Assembly: GCA_029449235.1 (NCBI GenBank)
Contig: JANATG010000010.1
Location: forward strand, 744,001 to 808,000
Source of the DNA: Linnemannia schmuckeri
Lineage: Eukaryota; Mortierellomycota; Mortierellomycetes; Mortierellales; Mortierellaceae
Reading direction: 5' to 3'
DNA: 64,000 nucleotides
The first letter of the stretch is position 1, and every line of letters begins with the position of its first letter. Positions 34,930 through 46,905 of the stretch are shown here, piece by piece. A model generated the notes under the pieces. It made no database searches. It saw only the letters and a program-made list of their open reading frames with translations, and was not told the origin of the DNA. A program made the position numbers and the translations under genes.

Positions 34930-35168
34930 GCTGGTCTGGTCTGCCTCCCTCCTATTCAATGTTCAAACATTGTTTTCAGGAGCTCGCAGAACTGGATTCA
35001 ACTCTTCGGCCTCGGGCGGACCCCTCTCGCAGACTTTTTTATGAAGGGGGTACGCGCCAGCTGTATATCCTCTCTTTCTCAACAATTGTCTTTTGACAAG
35101 AGAATCGGACGAACAGTGTGACGCTTGGGACCGACAGCTTCACCATTGATACATGTTTCATCGTGGAT
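34930..35168 (+). repeat. Diverged direct repeat, copy 2
   Basis: Second copy of the element at 34602-34853, recognisable from GAGCTCGCAGAACTGGATTC at 34980 onward and ending near the TCGTGGAT-type block that also closes copy 1. The copy starts with a CTGCCTCCCTCCTATTCAATG block corresponding to CTACGCCTCACTCTTACCAATG in copy 1. Left and right borders are approximate. Confidence 0.65.
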
Positions 35169-36418
35169 GTTTCTTCGATGAATATTGTGGTGAATAATCG
35201 ATAAGAATATTGGTCTTCTTCAGATATGCGATGCGATTCAGGTTTCTAACGTACATTTTTTTCTTTTTCTTCTTATCCTGAGCGTGCGCCTCGTGGTAGG
35301 TTGCACACTCAGGAACACATATCTTTGTGCAGGAATAGCCGATCGCGGACGGATAATGTTCAGGAGCAATTAAATTACAGGAGTCGACGGGATCATGGAC
35401 AGAAATGACATCTTTGAAGATTATTAAGAAAGCAAGAATATGACCAGTCGATATTCCTTAGGATCAACGAACGCTATATAATAACTATAAAGACCTGTTT
35501 TCGTATCTCTTCCTATCCAGCACTGGCGTGTTTTTTTTACAAGTAACTGTTTTGAGTTTACGCAGGTGGCTCAAACAATACTGTCCAAGGCATCATACAC
35601 GAATGGTATGACACTGTTCACTTTCTTCTCTATCTGACGCACTCCTGAAAGGGCGAACACGAACCATTGATGCGTACAATGGGACTTTCCTTCCTTCCTT
35701 TTTTTTTTTTTTTTTTTTTTTTGCATTATATGATGACGCGAAGTTCAAACTCGTGTTGAAAACGAGACGCGCTTTTTCACGCAATTGTGCATTAAAGGAA
35801 ACAAGGACCAAAGAAGAGGATAGACGGTGGAAGTGAACCGTGATTTACAAGGCACCAGCATTAGTAGCAGCACTTTCTCTTTGATGCTCTGCTCACCAAC
35901 CCAACATCATTTGTACCTTGACCCCACAAAGGTCTAAAGATCACATGACGCCTTTCCGTTTTAGGTAAGGATGGGTTCGCATGTCAAAGCAAAAGAAAAG
36001 AAAGGAGTTAGAAATATGATCACACTTCTGGTAGACTTCTATGCAAGAAGCACTATTAAAAGGAGGCCAAGTACGAAAGAGTACAAGGAGTCCAGGCACA
36101 AAGTGAGTCGGTGGCAGTTAGCCAATGACGCATCACGGGCTCAGAAAAACAGTGTTAAACCATTGTCCTCCAAAATGTCCTCGATCCAGCGTGCAGTCGA
36201 AGGGACAAGGGACATGGGTCTCTTTGCTCGGAGAATGAGAAGCTCGGAAAAAAAACCCCCAACGAAGAGCAGAGAATTTTTGTGTACCTAACACGAGACG
36301 CGAGAAATAAGCAAATGACCACTTGTCGCCCTCCCTTTTCTCAGCCCGTGTCTAAGCAATAAACAAAGAAAAGAAGTCTTCGCCTGTGTTTGTGGGAGAA
36401 CAAACTGTGAATGTTAGC

Positions 36419-36419
<1 letters not shown>

Positions 36420-36452
<33 letters not shown>
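36420..36452. repeat. A-run of 33
   Basis: Uninterrupted adenine homopolymer in the spacer. It could be a microsatellite or the trace of a reverse-transcribed insertion; no flanking target-site duplication was recognised. Confidence 0.8.
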
Positions 36453-36454
<2 letters not shown>

Positions 36455-37908
36455 GCATAATTATTGAAAAATAGTACTGCATCTACTTTCATTTTATCAA
36501 AAATATGAGTGTGTTGATGCAAAGGTTTTCTTGGGAACCCGGCTACGGCAAATCGTAATCCCTCTCCTATGACTCTCATTACTTTTCTTTCGAAGGGTCC
36601 CATGAGTTTGGTGGCAGTAAGCGTCAGAAAGACATGGAGAGAGACGCAAGTGAGAGCAAGAGAAAGAAAAAGAGATAAAGTAGTTTAGGTCATTAATGAT
36701 ATACCCCAAAAAATACAAAAAAAAGTTGAGAGTAGTTTTCTTTGCGATCATTGCTTTCGCGTAATTACTCATAAGTCTTAACGCGCGGTCATTCTCAAAG
36801 CCGATAGTAACATTCGCAAAAGCGGGAATGAATAAACGTAAGTATCCATAATGGCGTTAATACAGCTACAGAAGTAACAACTGGCGTTTAGAAAGTGACA
36901 GCAGGACCGGAAGTGACAAATTGACGATGTGAGTAAAAGAAGAGCGTGACAATAGAAGAGGTGTTGGGGCGGAGGTAGTTTAGCTGCTAGTTTGGAGAGA
37001 AAGAAAGGGAGGGATGCGGGTGACCCAAGGGTTCTTGGTGTTTTGGAAGGAAGAAGGATAACGAGAGAGAGAAAGATTGGGGATGGTAGCTGGGATGTGG
37101 ATCATTAGGACTAATTAACTTCCCCATTACTTGATTGAATGAGTGAGAGGGACACACGCCCACACGAGCGAAGATGGTTCATCGAACAATAACGTAGGAG
37201 AGCGATCGTTGCAGTAGCGTGTTATAATTTGCCCTTCCCCTTTTCCACTTCGCCCACTCATCGTTGGATCACATTGCTCATTTCTGCATTTTATTTTTGA
37301 ATTGTTGTTTTGCTGTCATTTGAATCATTTGTTAGTCCATTCATTCGTCCCAGTCAGTCAGTCAGTCATTAGGTCGCATGTCCACACTGTCTATTCTCCG
37401 TTCTTTATTTTATCCTTTTTTCTTTCTTGCTTCTCTTTCTTTCTTTCTTTCTTTCTTTCTTCTTTTCTCCACTAATTCTGTCTTCATTTTCTTCCTTCAT
37501 TACCCTCCACTCCCGATTGTTCACTCGTCCATCCCTCTCCCACACTCACTCTTCGTTGACGTCCACTCCTACCACTGTTGCACACAGTTGTTTGCTTTAC
37601 TTCAACTCCATCCTCGCTCACTCTACCTTCCTCTTGACTGCCGTATACCCTTCCCCTTTTTGGCAATCAACTCAACAGAGTCTACCTCTCATCCCTCCTT
37701 CGTTTCGCACACCCTTCAGCTTTTCTTACGCTCCAACGTTTTGCTCGCTCGCCTTTCCTCTTTTGAAAACGTAACGATCTGTCTTTTGGCTCACCGTAGT
37801 CTCCTATCCTTCCCTAACCTCCCGGACAAGTGAACAGCGTCAACTCCTCCCTCCCCTCTCTCCCTCCCCTTCACACACTCCTATAAACGACAGTACAACT
37901 ACACAGTC

Positions 37909-38445
37909 ATGGCTCCAAATCGATCTAACTCGATGGACAGGCCGGGATCAGGCAACTGCTCGATCATGGAAGGTATATCCTCTACTTTTTCTTGTTCACG
38001 ATGAGTTACCTCCTTTGCCCTTGTTTTATCCTTCTTTTTCTTTGCAGAGAGAGATTGCGCAGAGGCGCTTGTTGTTTACTCCCCTACCCTACACCGTTCA
38101 CTTCTTTCTTTTGGAATTGAGTGAATGACTCTTGGATGAGTAAAAAGAAAGAGTTATTGTTCAACCAACCAACCAACCACTCAAAGTACAATACATGTGA
38201 GCCATACCCAGTTGAGCATAGTCATGGTTGTGTGACCAGTTTCTTTTTCATGGCTGGCCAATTGTATTGCGTGCGCATTGGATCATGGGTAGCCTATCCG
38301 TCTCAGGAGCCAACCAACCATCAGCCAACATTCCCACTAAATTTGCGATCATTTGTCTGAATAACATTCAAACAGATATACAACATATGCTGCACGGATG
38401 AGCCATAGTCATACATAAATCTCGCCATCGCCCTCACTTTCTTCA

Positions 38446-38508
<63 letters not shown>

Positions 38509-41030
38509 CTCTTCTTGCCCGAAATTCCCCAAGGCGCAGCCATTCTGTCGCCACACACGCCCAATCCTTTCTTAGTCTGTTTTATCCACTATCTTCTTTT
38601 TTCATCAAAACTATTATCCCTCCTTCGCTGGCGCTTCTTCATTCGTGTCCTAATTTGTCATCGATACAACCCACAATTCCACGCCCTTGGAGTAAATGGT
38701 GTAATTGCACCTTTTCGATACGACTAGCTAGCTAACATTAACTAACTCCCAACCTGCTTTATTTCACCTCTCGGCAACAGTGTCCTTCAATATTCTGAAT
38801 TGCACGGTCGGCTCAGGGATTCTTGCTCTGTCGTTCGCGATCAAGTAAGTCCCTTTTTTTTGATCTGCAAGGGTTGACCAAAAGTGAAAAAGGGTTGATG
38901 CGTCTATAAAGAAAGGACAAGGCACAGATAGAACCGGAGAGGGGGAAGAAAAAAAGATTGAAAGGTGTATGTTATTTGCCGCGATGTCGAGATTGAGATG
39001 TATGACGAAGCAATTTACCCTCGCTTGAGATATAAGCAAGCATTCGCATAGGTTTTTGTGTTTTTTTCCTCCTCGTTCTCGATAACAACAGCAAAGACAT
39101 TTAGCACTAACAACTATTTTTAAAAAAATAGAGAGAGTGGATTCGGACTGGGCATTGTGCTCTCAGCCGCGGTGGCGATCTTGACCTGGCTTGCGCTGTA
39201 TATCCTGATCATCTCTGGAAAAAAAATCAATGTCTACAAGTATGCGATCCTGTGCGAGGCGACCATGGGCAGGTTTGGATTCTATCTGCTCAACAGCGTC
39301 ATCTTCTTTCAGTCAGCAGGAGCTTGTATCACCTACATGATCGTCGTCGGCGACACCATTCCTGTTATTCTTGATATTCTTGGATTTGAAGTCTCGAGAC
39401 GATGGGTCATCCTGGTCTCTTCTCTTCTCTTTGTAAGTTTATGATCCCTCTTTACTGCTTTTTTTTTTTTTTTTTGACAGATGCTATTTTCGGGAGATGT
39501 AGGGTCTGGATTGCAGGAAAAACCTCGCATGCGCATGCGTTTGCATGCAAAGGGCCATCAATAGACATTGTCTAACACATCCAGTTCGATCCTTGTGCCA
39601 CACAAAAAAATGTAGATCCTCCCACTGTTGTTTTACAGATCGATCGGATCTTTGGCCAAAGTGTCGATGATTTCGGTCATGACCCTGCCTCCAATCCTGT
39701 TTGCTGTCGCCGTTCGAGGCATGTACTATGCCCCCGAACACAAGCGATCCTATGACTTTGTCGGTGACAATGTCTTCCCCGCCATCGGCGTCATGGCCTT
39801 TGCCATGCTCTCTACTCAAGTAAGTTTTCAGATCATAATTTACGTACTGCCTTGGAGAGATCATCAAGACGATCGAACGGCAGATGACTGATTTTTTGCC
39901 CTGTTACTACTTTAGACGGCGTTTTTGAACTTTACGACAATGGCGCAGCCGACACGTAAGGCATGGGGTCAGGCGACAGGAATTGCAGTTTCGCTATCAT
40001 GGTTGATCTCGTTTGTGTTTGCCATCATTGGATTCATGGCCTTTGGAGAAGACGTCCAGCCCAACATCTTTAACTCGTTCCCGCAGACTGACGGACTTAT
40101 TAACTTTGGCCGTGGGCTTCTGGGTTTCTCCATGTTTTTGACCTTCCCCCAGGCTGTAAGTGTGGTTATTTACATCCCATTTCTATTTCTTGTACAGCAC
40201 GGGTGAGTTGGCGGAGAACGTATTCTAACGATTTTTTTTGTTGCTTCTCGATGATTACAAAATAGTTCTACCCGGCACGTGCAGCGTTGCACAAGGTCCT
40301 GGGCCATGAAGACAATCATATCACCCCGACCGACAGCGAACACTTCTACACCACATTGGCCCTCTTCTTCCCTATCCTCATCTGTGGTGTCTTCATTGCG
40401 GACCTCGGACTCCTTTACCAGTTGATTGGAGGCTTTTGCTCCACCTTCCTCGCATACATTATCCCCGGTGCATGCTACTTCTTGATCTTTTGGCGCAAGG
40501 ACCCATCTAGTTTGAGTAGACTTTCCAAGCTGTCGAGCAGTGATTCTTTGGAGAGCGATGCTGCTGGTGGTGCTGGGGAGCATGGACGCGAGTCGCGGTA
40601 TGAGGATGATGATATCGATTCTTTGGAGAACGTGGAAGATGATGACGATGAGGAGGAGGAGGAGGAGACGATTTTGAAGCAAAAGTTGGCACAGGACAAG
40701 AAGTCGGAACTTGGACTCGAAGAAGAAGGACGTCCCCTTCGTCAACATCGTCCTACACTGATCAACGACAGCGCGACAGCTTCAACGCCCATCTTGAGCC
40801 GCCACCAATTGCACTACGGGTCTACTGGGGGGTCTGAATCGTCATCCTCCACAGACCTCCTGCAGACTACGACTTCCAACTACTCGACTATAAGGAGAAA
40901 GGAGAGTACGACTGAGCGAAAGACGGAGCTGTGGTTGGATGTTGGGGCAGGGATCTTGTTGGTCTTTGGAGTGTTTGTGATGGTCATCTCGACTACCCTG
41001 ACCCTCAAGAAGATGGCCGGCTATATGTAA
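37909..41030 (+). CDS. AVT/SLC38-type amino-acid transporter
   Basis: Six exons: 37909-37972, 38781-38844, 39132-39432, 39616-39819, 39916-40155, 40266-41030; 1638 nt, 545 residues. Belongs to the amino acid/auxin permease-type family; fungal members (AVT) move amino acids across the vacuolar membrane. The start of the first span, SFNILNCTVGSGILALSFAI, is the family hallmark (N-x-x-x-GSGILALP in others). About ten further hydrophobic segments follow, with YRSIGSLAKVSMISV and WLISFVFAIIGFMAFGEDV in the middle. After WRKDPSSLSR comes an insert of roughly 150 residues, acidic with a DDDDEEEEEE run and then Ser/Thr-rich, before a last span (GAGILLVFGVFVMVIS). Intron 1 is long (808 bp) and holds an AAC microsatellite. 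The loop may be a regulatory segment; substrate is unknown. It converges with the oxidoreductase gene, 226 bp away. Confidence 0.85.
38447..38509 (+). repeat. (AAC)n microsatellite in transporter intron 1
   Basis: About 21 uninterrupted AAC units inside the 808-bp first intron of the AVT-type transporter gene. Likely polymorphic between strains. Confidence 0.95.
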
Positions 41031-41256
41031 GCTCGTCTGTATATTCTCCCTGTTCTCATTCTCGTAATATTCCCTTGTAGTTCTTCTTGTGTACATATTT
41101 TATCTTCAATAACAAATACCAGAAGCAATGCTATTGAGAGCAACTGCTGCATAAATACATGCGGATTAAAGGCGTGTTTCAATGAGTGTGAAAAGAAGAA
41201 AACACTTTATGTTTGAGAAATGACTTTTTGGTATGAAAAAAAAATGAAAAGGGAAA

Positions 41257-44200
41257 TTATATCTCGGGGGTAACGGTGTAGCCAGTAGAAGCCAGGTTAG
41301 CCTCAAGCTGCTTCAAGATGATGGGATAAACATCTTGATATGCCTTATCGCCCACAATGCAATCCAAATGCCCATACCCAGGAATAACCTCGCGCCTATA
41401 AATACTCTTGTAGTCATAGGTCATGTTGGTCATCGGCAAATTGGTGTTCCTCAACTCCTCGACTGTCTTCAACGTCGCCTCAGGAATAAACACCTGGTTC
41501 TTGGCACCATGGATTAAAAGGACAGGAACATTTGCCAACCGCTTCAAGTTCTCTGGGGTACTCAGATCCTGACCCTCGACATTTGTCAGAGTCTGTTTCT
41601 TGGCCCAACCCATGACAAGGGTCTTGAGAGACTCCATGTTGATGGATCCGAGGATCTCTTCAAGGTTGTCGTGGAAGTTCTTGGAGAGCTTGTCGTGTTC
41701 CCAGAGAAGACCGAAACAAAACGAGGCCCTGTGGCAGACGGCGTTATTGCAGTACTCCTGGACGGGCATCGGCATGAACCGAAGGGCGTTGTCGATGGTC
41801 CGGTCGAGGAGGGTGACCTTCTTGGGCGTGTTGAGGCCATGGGTATCCTTCTGTTCCTCCAGTGTGGCGGAGGGAGAGTGAGTAACGCAATCAAACTCGT
41901 CCTGGCCAAGGACCTTCTCAAAGAGGGGGACCAACTGGAGAGATTGCTTGATTCGGTCGGCGGTCGAGTTGATGGGTCGGTTAGCGACCTGGGACGAGAC
42001 AATGGCTCCAACACCGTCGATATCGCCGTTCAAGAGACCGGCCCAGAGGGTGAGGGATCCAACACAGTGGGCAACAACTTGGATGTTCTTGACGCCGGTC
42101 TCTCTGAGAATGATTTTGATTGCTGCGGCGTGGTCGTAAGCTCCACCATAGATGTTGGACTGACGACGGTGGTCCTCGACCAGGATGGAGCAGCGCCAGT
42201 CAGACAGCCAGACGTCGTAGTCGTGGGCGAGGAGGTAGTCGCACAGGTTGTGGGGGATCAACTCTGTCGAGAAGATCTCTGAACTAACCGACGCACCGTG
42301 CAACTAAAAATAATTTGCAAAAAGATTAGGCACCAGTCAAAAATTGGCCTCTCTGAAATAACCACTAAATAAGTGATTGACATATCAGAAACAAATAGTA
42401 ATTAAAAACTTACCAGGAGGACGGGTCCCTTCTTGCCCTTGTAGCGGGTCAGACGAGTCTTGAAGCCGTCGGAGGAGAGGACATCATAGACAGTCTTCTG
42501 AGGACGTTGACGAGGGTATGCCTTGCGCTTGTGCGAGTCCTCGGGGTACTTGAGCTCATTCAAGAACGGCAGGTACGTCTTGACTGTCGTGCTGATCGCC
42601 GACACGCTAAACTCCTTGATCGCCTTGATGTTTGCCGACAAGCTGTTGCTATCACCCTATTTGTTATTATTTACAAAGATAATATTCAATTTTGAACAAC
42701 AAGTTAATCAAATGTTTTCTTGCTTGAGCACAAGGATTAACATAACAAAATCCGCTTCGGAAAAAATAGTACAAATACGTACGCGAAGAGAGGAGATCTG
42801 GGTGAAAAAGTCATCGTCGTGCTCGCCAAGTTTGCCGCGTCCAAAGACAGTCTCGACACCGTCCTCAATCTTAAAGACAGTAACCAGAATCTTGGCAGGC
42901 TTGATCCAGCCCTCGAGGATGTGGCCCGTTGTAATAGGCTTGCGACCCTCGAATCGATAGCGTTCGCCCGAGGTGCAGAGCAAGATCATCTTGTATAGGA
43001 TCGCGCACTCGTCCGCAGGGTCGTCCTCCGTGCCTGTGAAAACAGTAAAGACACCGCTCTCGATCATCATGGGCTCGTCCGACATGGCGCGGCATGAGAC
43101 AGTTCCGACAATCCTGGCACGGTGATCGGTGCGCTTCAAGAACTCGTCAATTGGGCCAGTCGAGAGCGTCAGGGTGACATTCATGGTCGAGCCCGCGGAA
43201 CGAGCCTGGTTGTCGGCAGTCTCAAAGTCCTCGGTCAGAATGACGGTCGAAAGATGACCCTTCAATAACTCTGTGAAGGAAACGCCGGGCTTCTTCTTGG
43301 CTTCAGCAGCGGCCTTCTTGATCTCAGCCTTGTCGGTCTTGTCGGAGGAGCTCTTGCTGCCGCTCCAGGACGAGAAGACAGAAGGTAGGACCCTGTTGGG
43401 GGTCGCTTCCTCCTCGTCCGAGGAGCTATCACTGCTGCTGTCGCTATTGTCGCCAGGGAAGGGCTCTGCAACAATCAAGCCACGGACATCTGCGTCAATA
43501 TCAGCAACTTCGTTGAGGGAGGCCTTCTTGAGTGACTGGGCCAAGGCATAAGCCACAGGGTTGGCTTCCGCCTCGTTGTAGGCGATAGGGAACTGAGGCT
43601 TCTTGAAGTCGAGAGGCACCAAGGTGGGGGCATACTTGATGGTCAAGCCGTGGTCGCGCGCCAAGAGGGCACAGGCACGCTCAGCAAGGGCAGAGATGGT
43701 CAAGAAAGGGTTGACGCCCAACGACATGGGCATAACGGCACCATCCATGACATAGATTCCCTCATAAACCTCCTCGCCTTGGCCAGTGAAAAGCTGACCC
43801 TTGTGGTTGATAGCACCCTCGGCTCCATTACGTCCGTAACTGGCGCCTCCAATGGGGTGAACGGTAACAACAGCCTCGTCCGTCGCAGCAGTCAGGGGAT
43901 CACGAACATAGGTACCACGAACAGCCTCAGCCAGGCGCTCCAAAAGTCCATCCAAGCGCGAAAAATCGCGACTGGACCCAACACCAGGCCAGTCAATACG
44001 GATACGATCGTCCCTCAGCGCCAACTCGCCCTGAGCATCATCGTGCGACATGACCAAGAAGGTCTGGGTGTTGGCCATCGCGCCGCGGTAGACACCAGCA
44101 ACATACGACGACAGCTCACGAGCGTTCCTGTAAATCTTTTCCTGGAGGCTGAGGTTCTCGGCCGTCTTGAGCGACCTGCTGGAGTGGTCGCTCATGACCT

Positions 44201-45854
44201 GGTAGATCGTCCGGAGTAGGTAGGCAGCCTGGGAAGGGATTGCTCCTTCCTCGACCACGTAGCCGTCCATGACATTGGGGGTATCGCGGTAGTCGATCAA
44301 GCCGGTGATGACGGGTCCAACGCCATGCTTAAAATCCTTGGGGTCCTCGTCTCCCATCGAGACTCCGTTCACTAAAGTCTCGCCGTTGTATGAAAATGCG
44401 AGGAACTACATGCATACAGGAGCGGTGAAAAAATGAATGTTAAGAGTCCGTCGGTATGCATCTTGTTATCGGCGGCCATAATCACATGCGGGCAATGGGG
44501 GTAATGCGAGAGCAATTTTTTTTTTTTCGCGGGTGGGTTGGGGCGCAAAGACCCTTCCATTCCTTTGCCTTAGCCAATGCAAGCCCACCCATGCACTTTT
44601 TCTTGAATCAAAATATAATAATCAGGAACAACATAAGGAAAAGAACCTCCTTGAGATTTTTTTCCCACAGTGGGGTGGTGTCACTTACATCGCCATTTCC
44701 ACTGAAATGCTTGCCCACCTGGTCAGAGGTTTTGAGTCCACACTTGGCCGAGCGCAACAAGATCTCGGTCGTGCCCAGAGAACCGGCACCCAAGACAACA
44801 ATGTCGGCGGTGATAAACATGGGTGCAATATTGGCGCCATGCTCGTTTAAGAAGAGAGCTCGGCTGTCGTCCTGCCACTCAAAGTAGACCACATAAGGTC
44901 CGGGCTGGTGGGAGCCCTTCTTGGCCTTCTCGACCCGGACGACGTTGCAGCAGGTATAGATCTCGGCACCGTGGTTCCAGGCGTCGGGGATGTAGTTGAG
45001 GAGGGTAGTGTTCTTGCTCCAGTCGTTGATTCCAGTGGTGTCGTTACCGGTGAGGGTACTGGCCTTTTGGTAGACTCCCGCGGGGTTGAGTTCGTCCTTG
45101 AAGTGGACAGTGATCGGTGGGCGGACAAATTTGTCGTGGGCTCCTGCACCCTTGGCCTGGGCCTCGAGCGTGGCGAGTTTGGGGAGGAGGGGCCAGTCTT
45201 CGGGGTAAGGGGTAGGCTGGAGCATGTCGATGGCATGCTGGAAGGATTGCTCGAGGAGTTCCTTGTCCTGGGTGATCTCCTCGGGCCAGCATTTATCGTT
45301 CCAGAGACGGGGGTCTGGTCTCAATGCCGTGTTGGCGTTTAACAGCGACGTTCCTCCCAGACTGTTTTTTATGAGAAAGCAAAGTAAAGCAACAAGAACA
45401 AGGCGTTAATTTTAATAGTCTCTAATGGCAACTGAAAAGCAGCGAGCAACGCTGACTGGCTGTGTCTCATTCAATCCAATCAGTCAACCGCACTGGTATA
45501 TATTTTAATCTTCGTCCCTGAAAAATGAGAATATAAGACTTACCCGCAAGCGACAAACGCCCACTGGTCCTTATTCTTATGGATCTCATAAAGACCCGTC
45601 CGCTTGCCCTCATGGCCATGCTCGCCATTGAACTGCACCTCTGATGCGGCATCAAGAGTATCCTCGGGGTACTCGCCCGGCCAACGCTCCTCGCCACGCT
45701 CAAGAATACAGACGCGCTTGCCCATACGGGCCAGACGTGAGGCCGCAATGGCTGCTCCATATCCTGAGCCGACCACAATGGCATCGTAGTGGGACTTGAG
45801 CTTCGTCAATGGGGAGCTGATGCGAGGGAGACGGTTCTTGTTCTTGTGGCCCAT
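41257..45854 (-). CDS. Fusion: cholesterol-oxidase-like GMC oxidoreductase and alpha/beta hydrolase
   Basis: Five exons, transcript order 45854-45544, 45361-44689, 44405-42783, 42656-42414, 42303-41257; 3897 nt, 1298 residues. Residues 24-52 are an FAD-binding Rossmann start (DAIVVGSGYGAAIAASRLAR), then GGTSLLNANTALRPD and VVLGAGSLGTTEILLRSA, as in cholesterol oxidase. The GMC C-terminal part has VHPIGGASYG and SLGVNPFLTISALAERA, holding the expected His and Asn. A Ser/Asp/Glu-rich linker and a region of about 200 residues of unclear fold follow (to about 870). From about 880 to the end is an alpha/beta hydrolase: GPVLLLHGASVSSEIF, VVAHCVGSLTLWAG (nucleophile elbow, Cys1030 where Ser is usual), LIHGAKNQVFIPEAT (Asn where acid is usual) and GYGHLDCIVG (His). 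It probably acts on sterols or steroid-like lipids; no signal peptide or membrane span is seen. The ATG at 45854 is the first in frame and fits the fold start. Confidence 0.85.
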
Positions 45855-46905
45855 GATGCTTTGAGTTGGTGAATGTGAGAAAAAAGGAGGAAAGGAGGAG
45901 GAGAGGTGTGACAGAAAGGAGGAATGAGACTACTGGAAGAAAAAAAAAAGAAAAAGGGAAAAGGAAAAAAGGATGAGGAGTTAGGAGTGTGAGGGATGTA
46001 AAAGGATGAGGCGGATGAAAAGAAAAAGGAGGGAAAAAAAAAAGTTAAGCGGGAGGAGGGGTGTACTTTCTTTTTAGTGTTGCAAAGTTGAGTTTTCAGT
46101 TGTCTAGAAAAACAAGGAAAGGGAGGAGCGGAGCAAGACAACAGCAACAGCAAGAGCAACAGCCAGACAGAAATAACATTTGGGCTGGACCAAGCCCGAA
46201 AGAACAGTAAGAAAAAAAACCATACCAACTTGCTTTTTTACTGCTCACGTAAACCATGTTGGTTCGCGCACGTTGACATCAACAGCCACTATCGAATACG
46301 AAGAAGAGGGGGAGACGGACCACCGTCCGCTTCAGCCCCGACTCACACTGTTTTCTGTTGCGGCCAATGGCTCTCGCATTCTTCCTTCTTTCCATTCATG
46401 CATCGAAACACGGCCAGCAATGCATGACCATGCGACGTTTTGGTATTGCCATACTCGACTTTCTGCATTGGGAAGAAGACGTTGAAATGGGATGAGGTTC
46501 GTACCAGCGGGCATAATATCATTCCCCCGAGGAGAAATCAAAGACGAGGAACTGTCTGGGCAAAATTCAAGCGGGACGATATCACAAAAGCGAATGTTGA
46601 CGTGCAGTTCGCATGTGAACAAACAAAAAAAAAAAATAGTCGAATGATACTTGCTCATCCTCGGCTACTGTCCAAAACCATTCAGTCGTAGCAGGCAATA
46701 GCATGCAAAGCACAGACAGTAAAGTATCTGCCTCCCCGTCCCCTCTTCGTCATTTCCATTAAGCTGCCCAGACCAATTATCCCGTTGTATGATTGTACGT
46801 ATGAGAAGAGATTATTTTTATCAAACGCGTAGTGCTACATACGCTTTCTAGATTCGTATTTCTCATTAATGCAATATGTGAAAGGGGTCGAAAGGGGAAA
46901 CTATG
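45855..46905 (-). promoter_or_regulatory. Promoter of the fusion gene and MscS 3' flank
   Basis: No gene. From about 45860 to 46070 the plus strand is purine-rich, giving a CT-rich tract on the gene's own strand just before its start codon. Further right, 46180-46700 has open frames of up to about 108 codons on both strands without coding bias. AT-rich sequence at 46800-46880 follows the MscS stop and may carry its 3' end signals. Confidence 0.4.

Larger units (their letters stand above)
34353..37908. other. 3.6 kb spacer with diverged repeats and homopolymers
   Basis: No gene found. It holds the two diverged repeat copies described separately, a T-run at 35699-35722, an A-run of 33 at 36420-36452 and, from about 37220 to 37865, a strongly CT-rich tract with (CTTT)n near 37430-37460 directly upstream of the transporter gene, probably its promoter and leader. 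A 106-codon open frame at 35971-36291 lacks coding bias and recognisable motifs. Confidence 0.45.

Noticed and set aside
35971..36291. 106-codon basic open frame in the 3.6 kb spacer
   Set aside because: No third-position bias, no motif, no splice signals that extend it.
37378..37833. 151-codon hydrophobic frame upstream of the transporter
   Set aside because: It is the translation of a CT-rich promoter tract (Ser/Phe/Leu/Pro strings).
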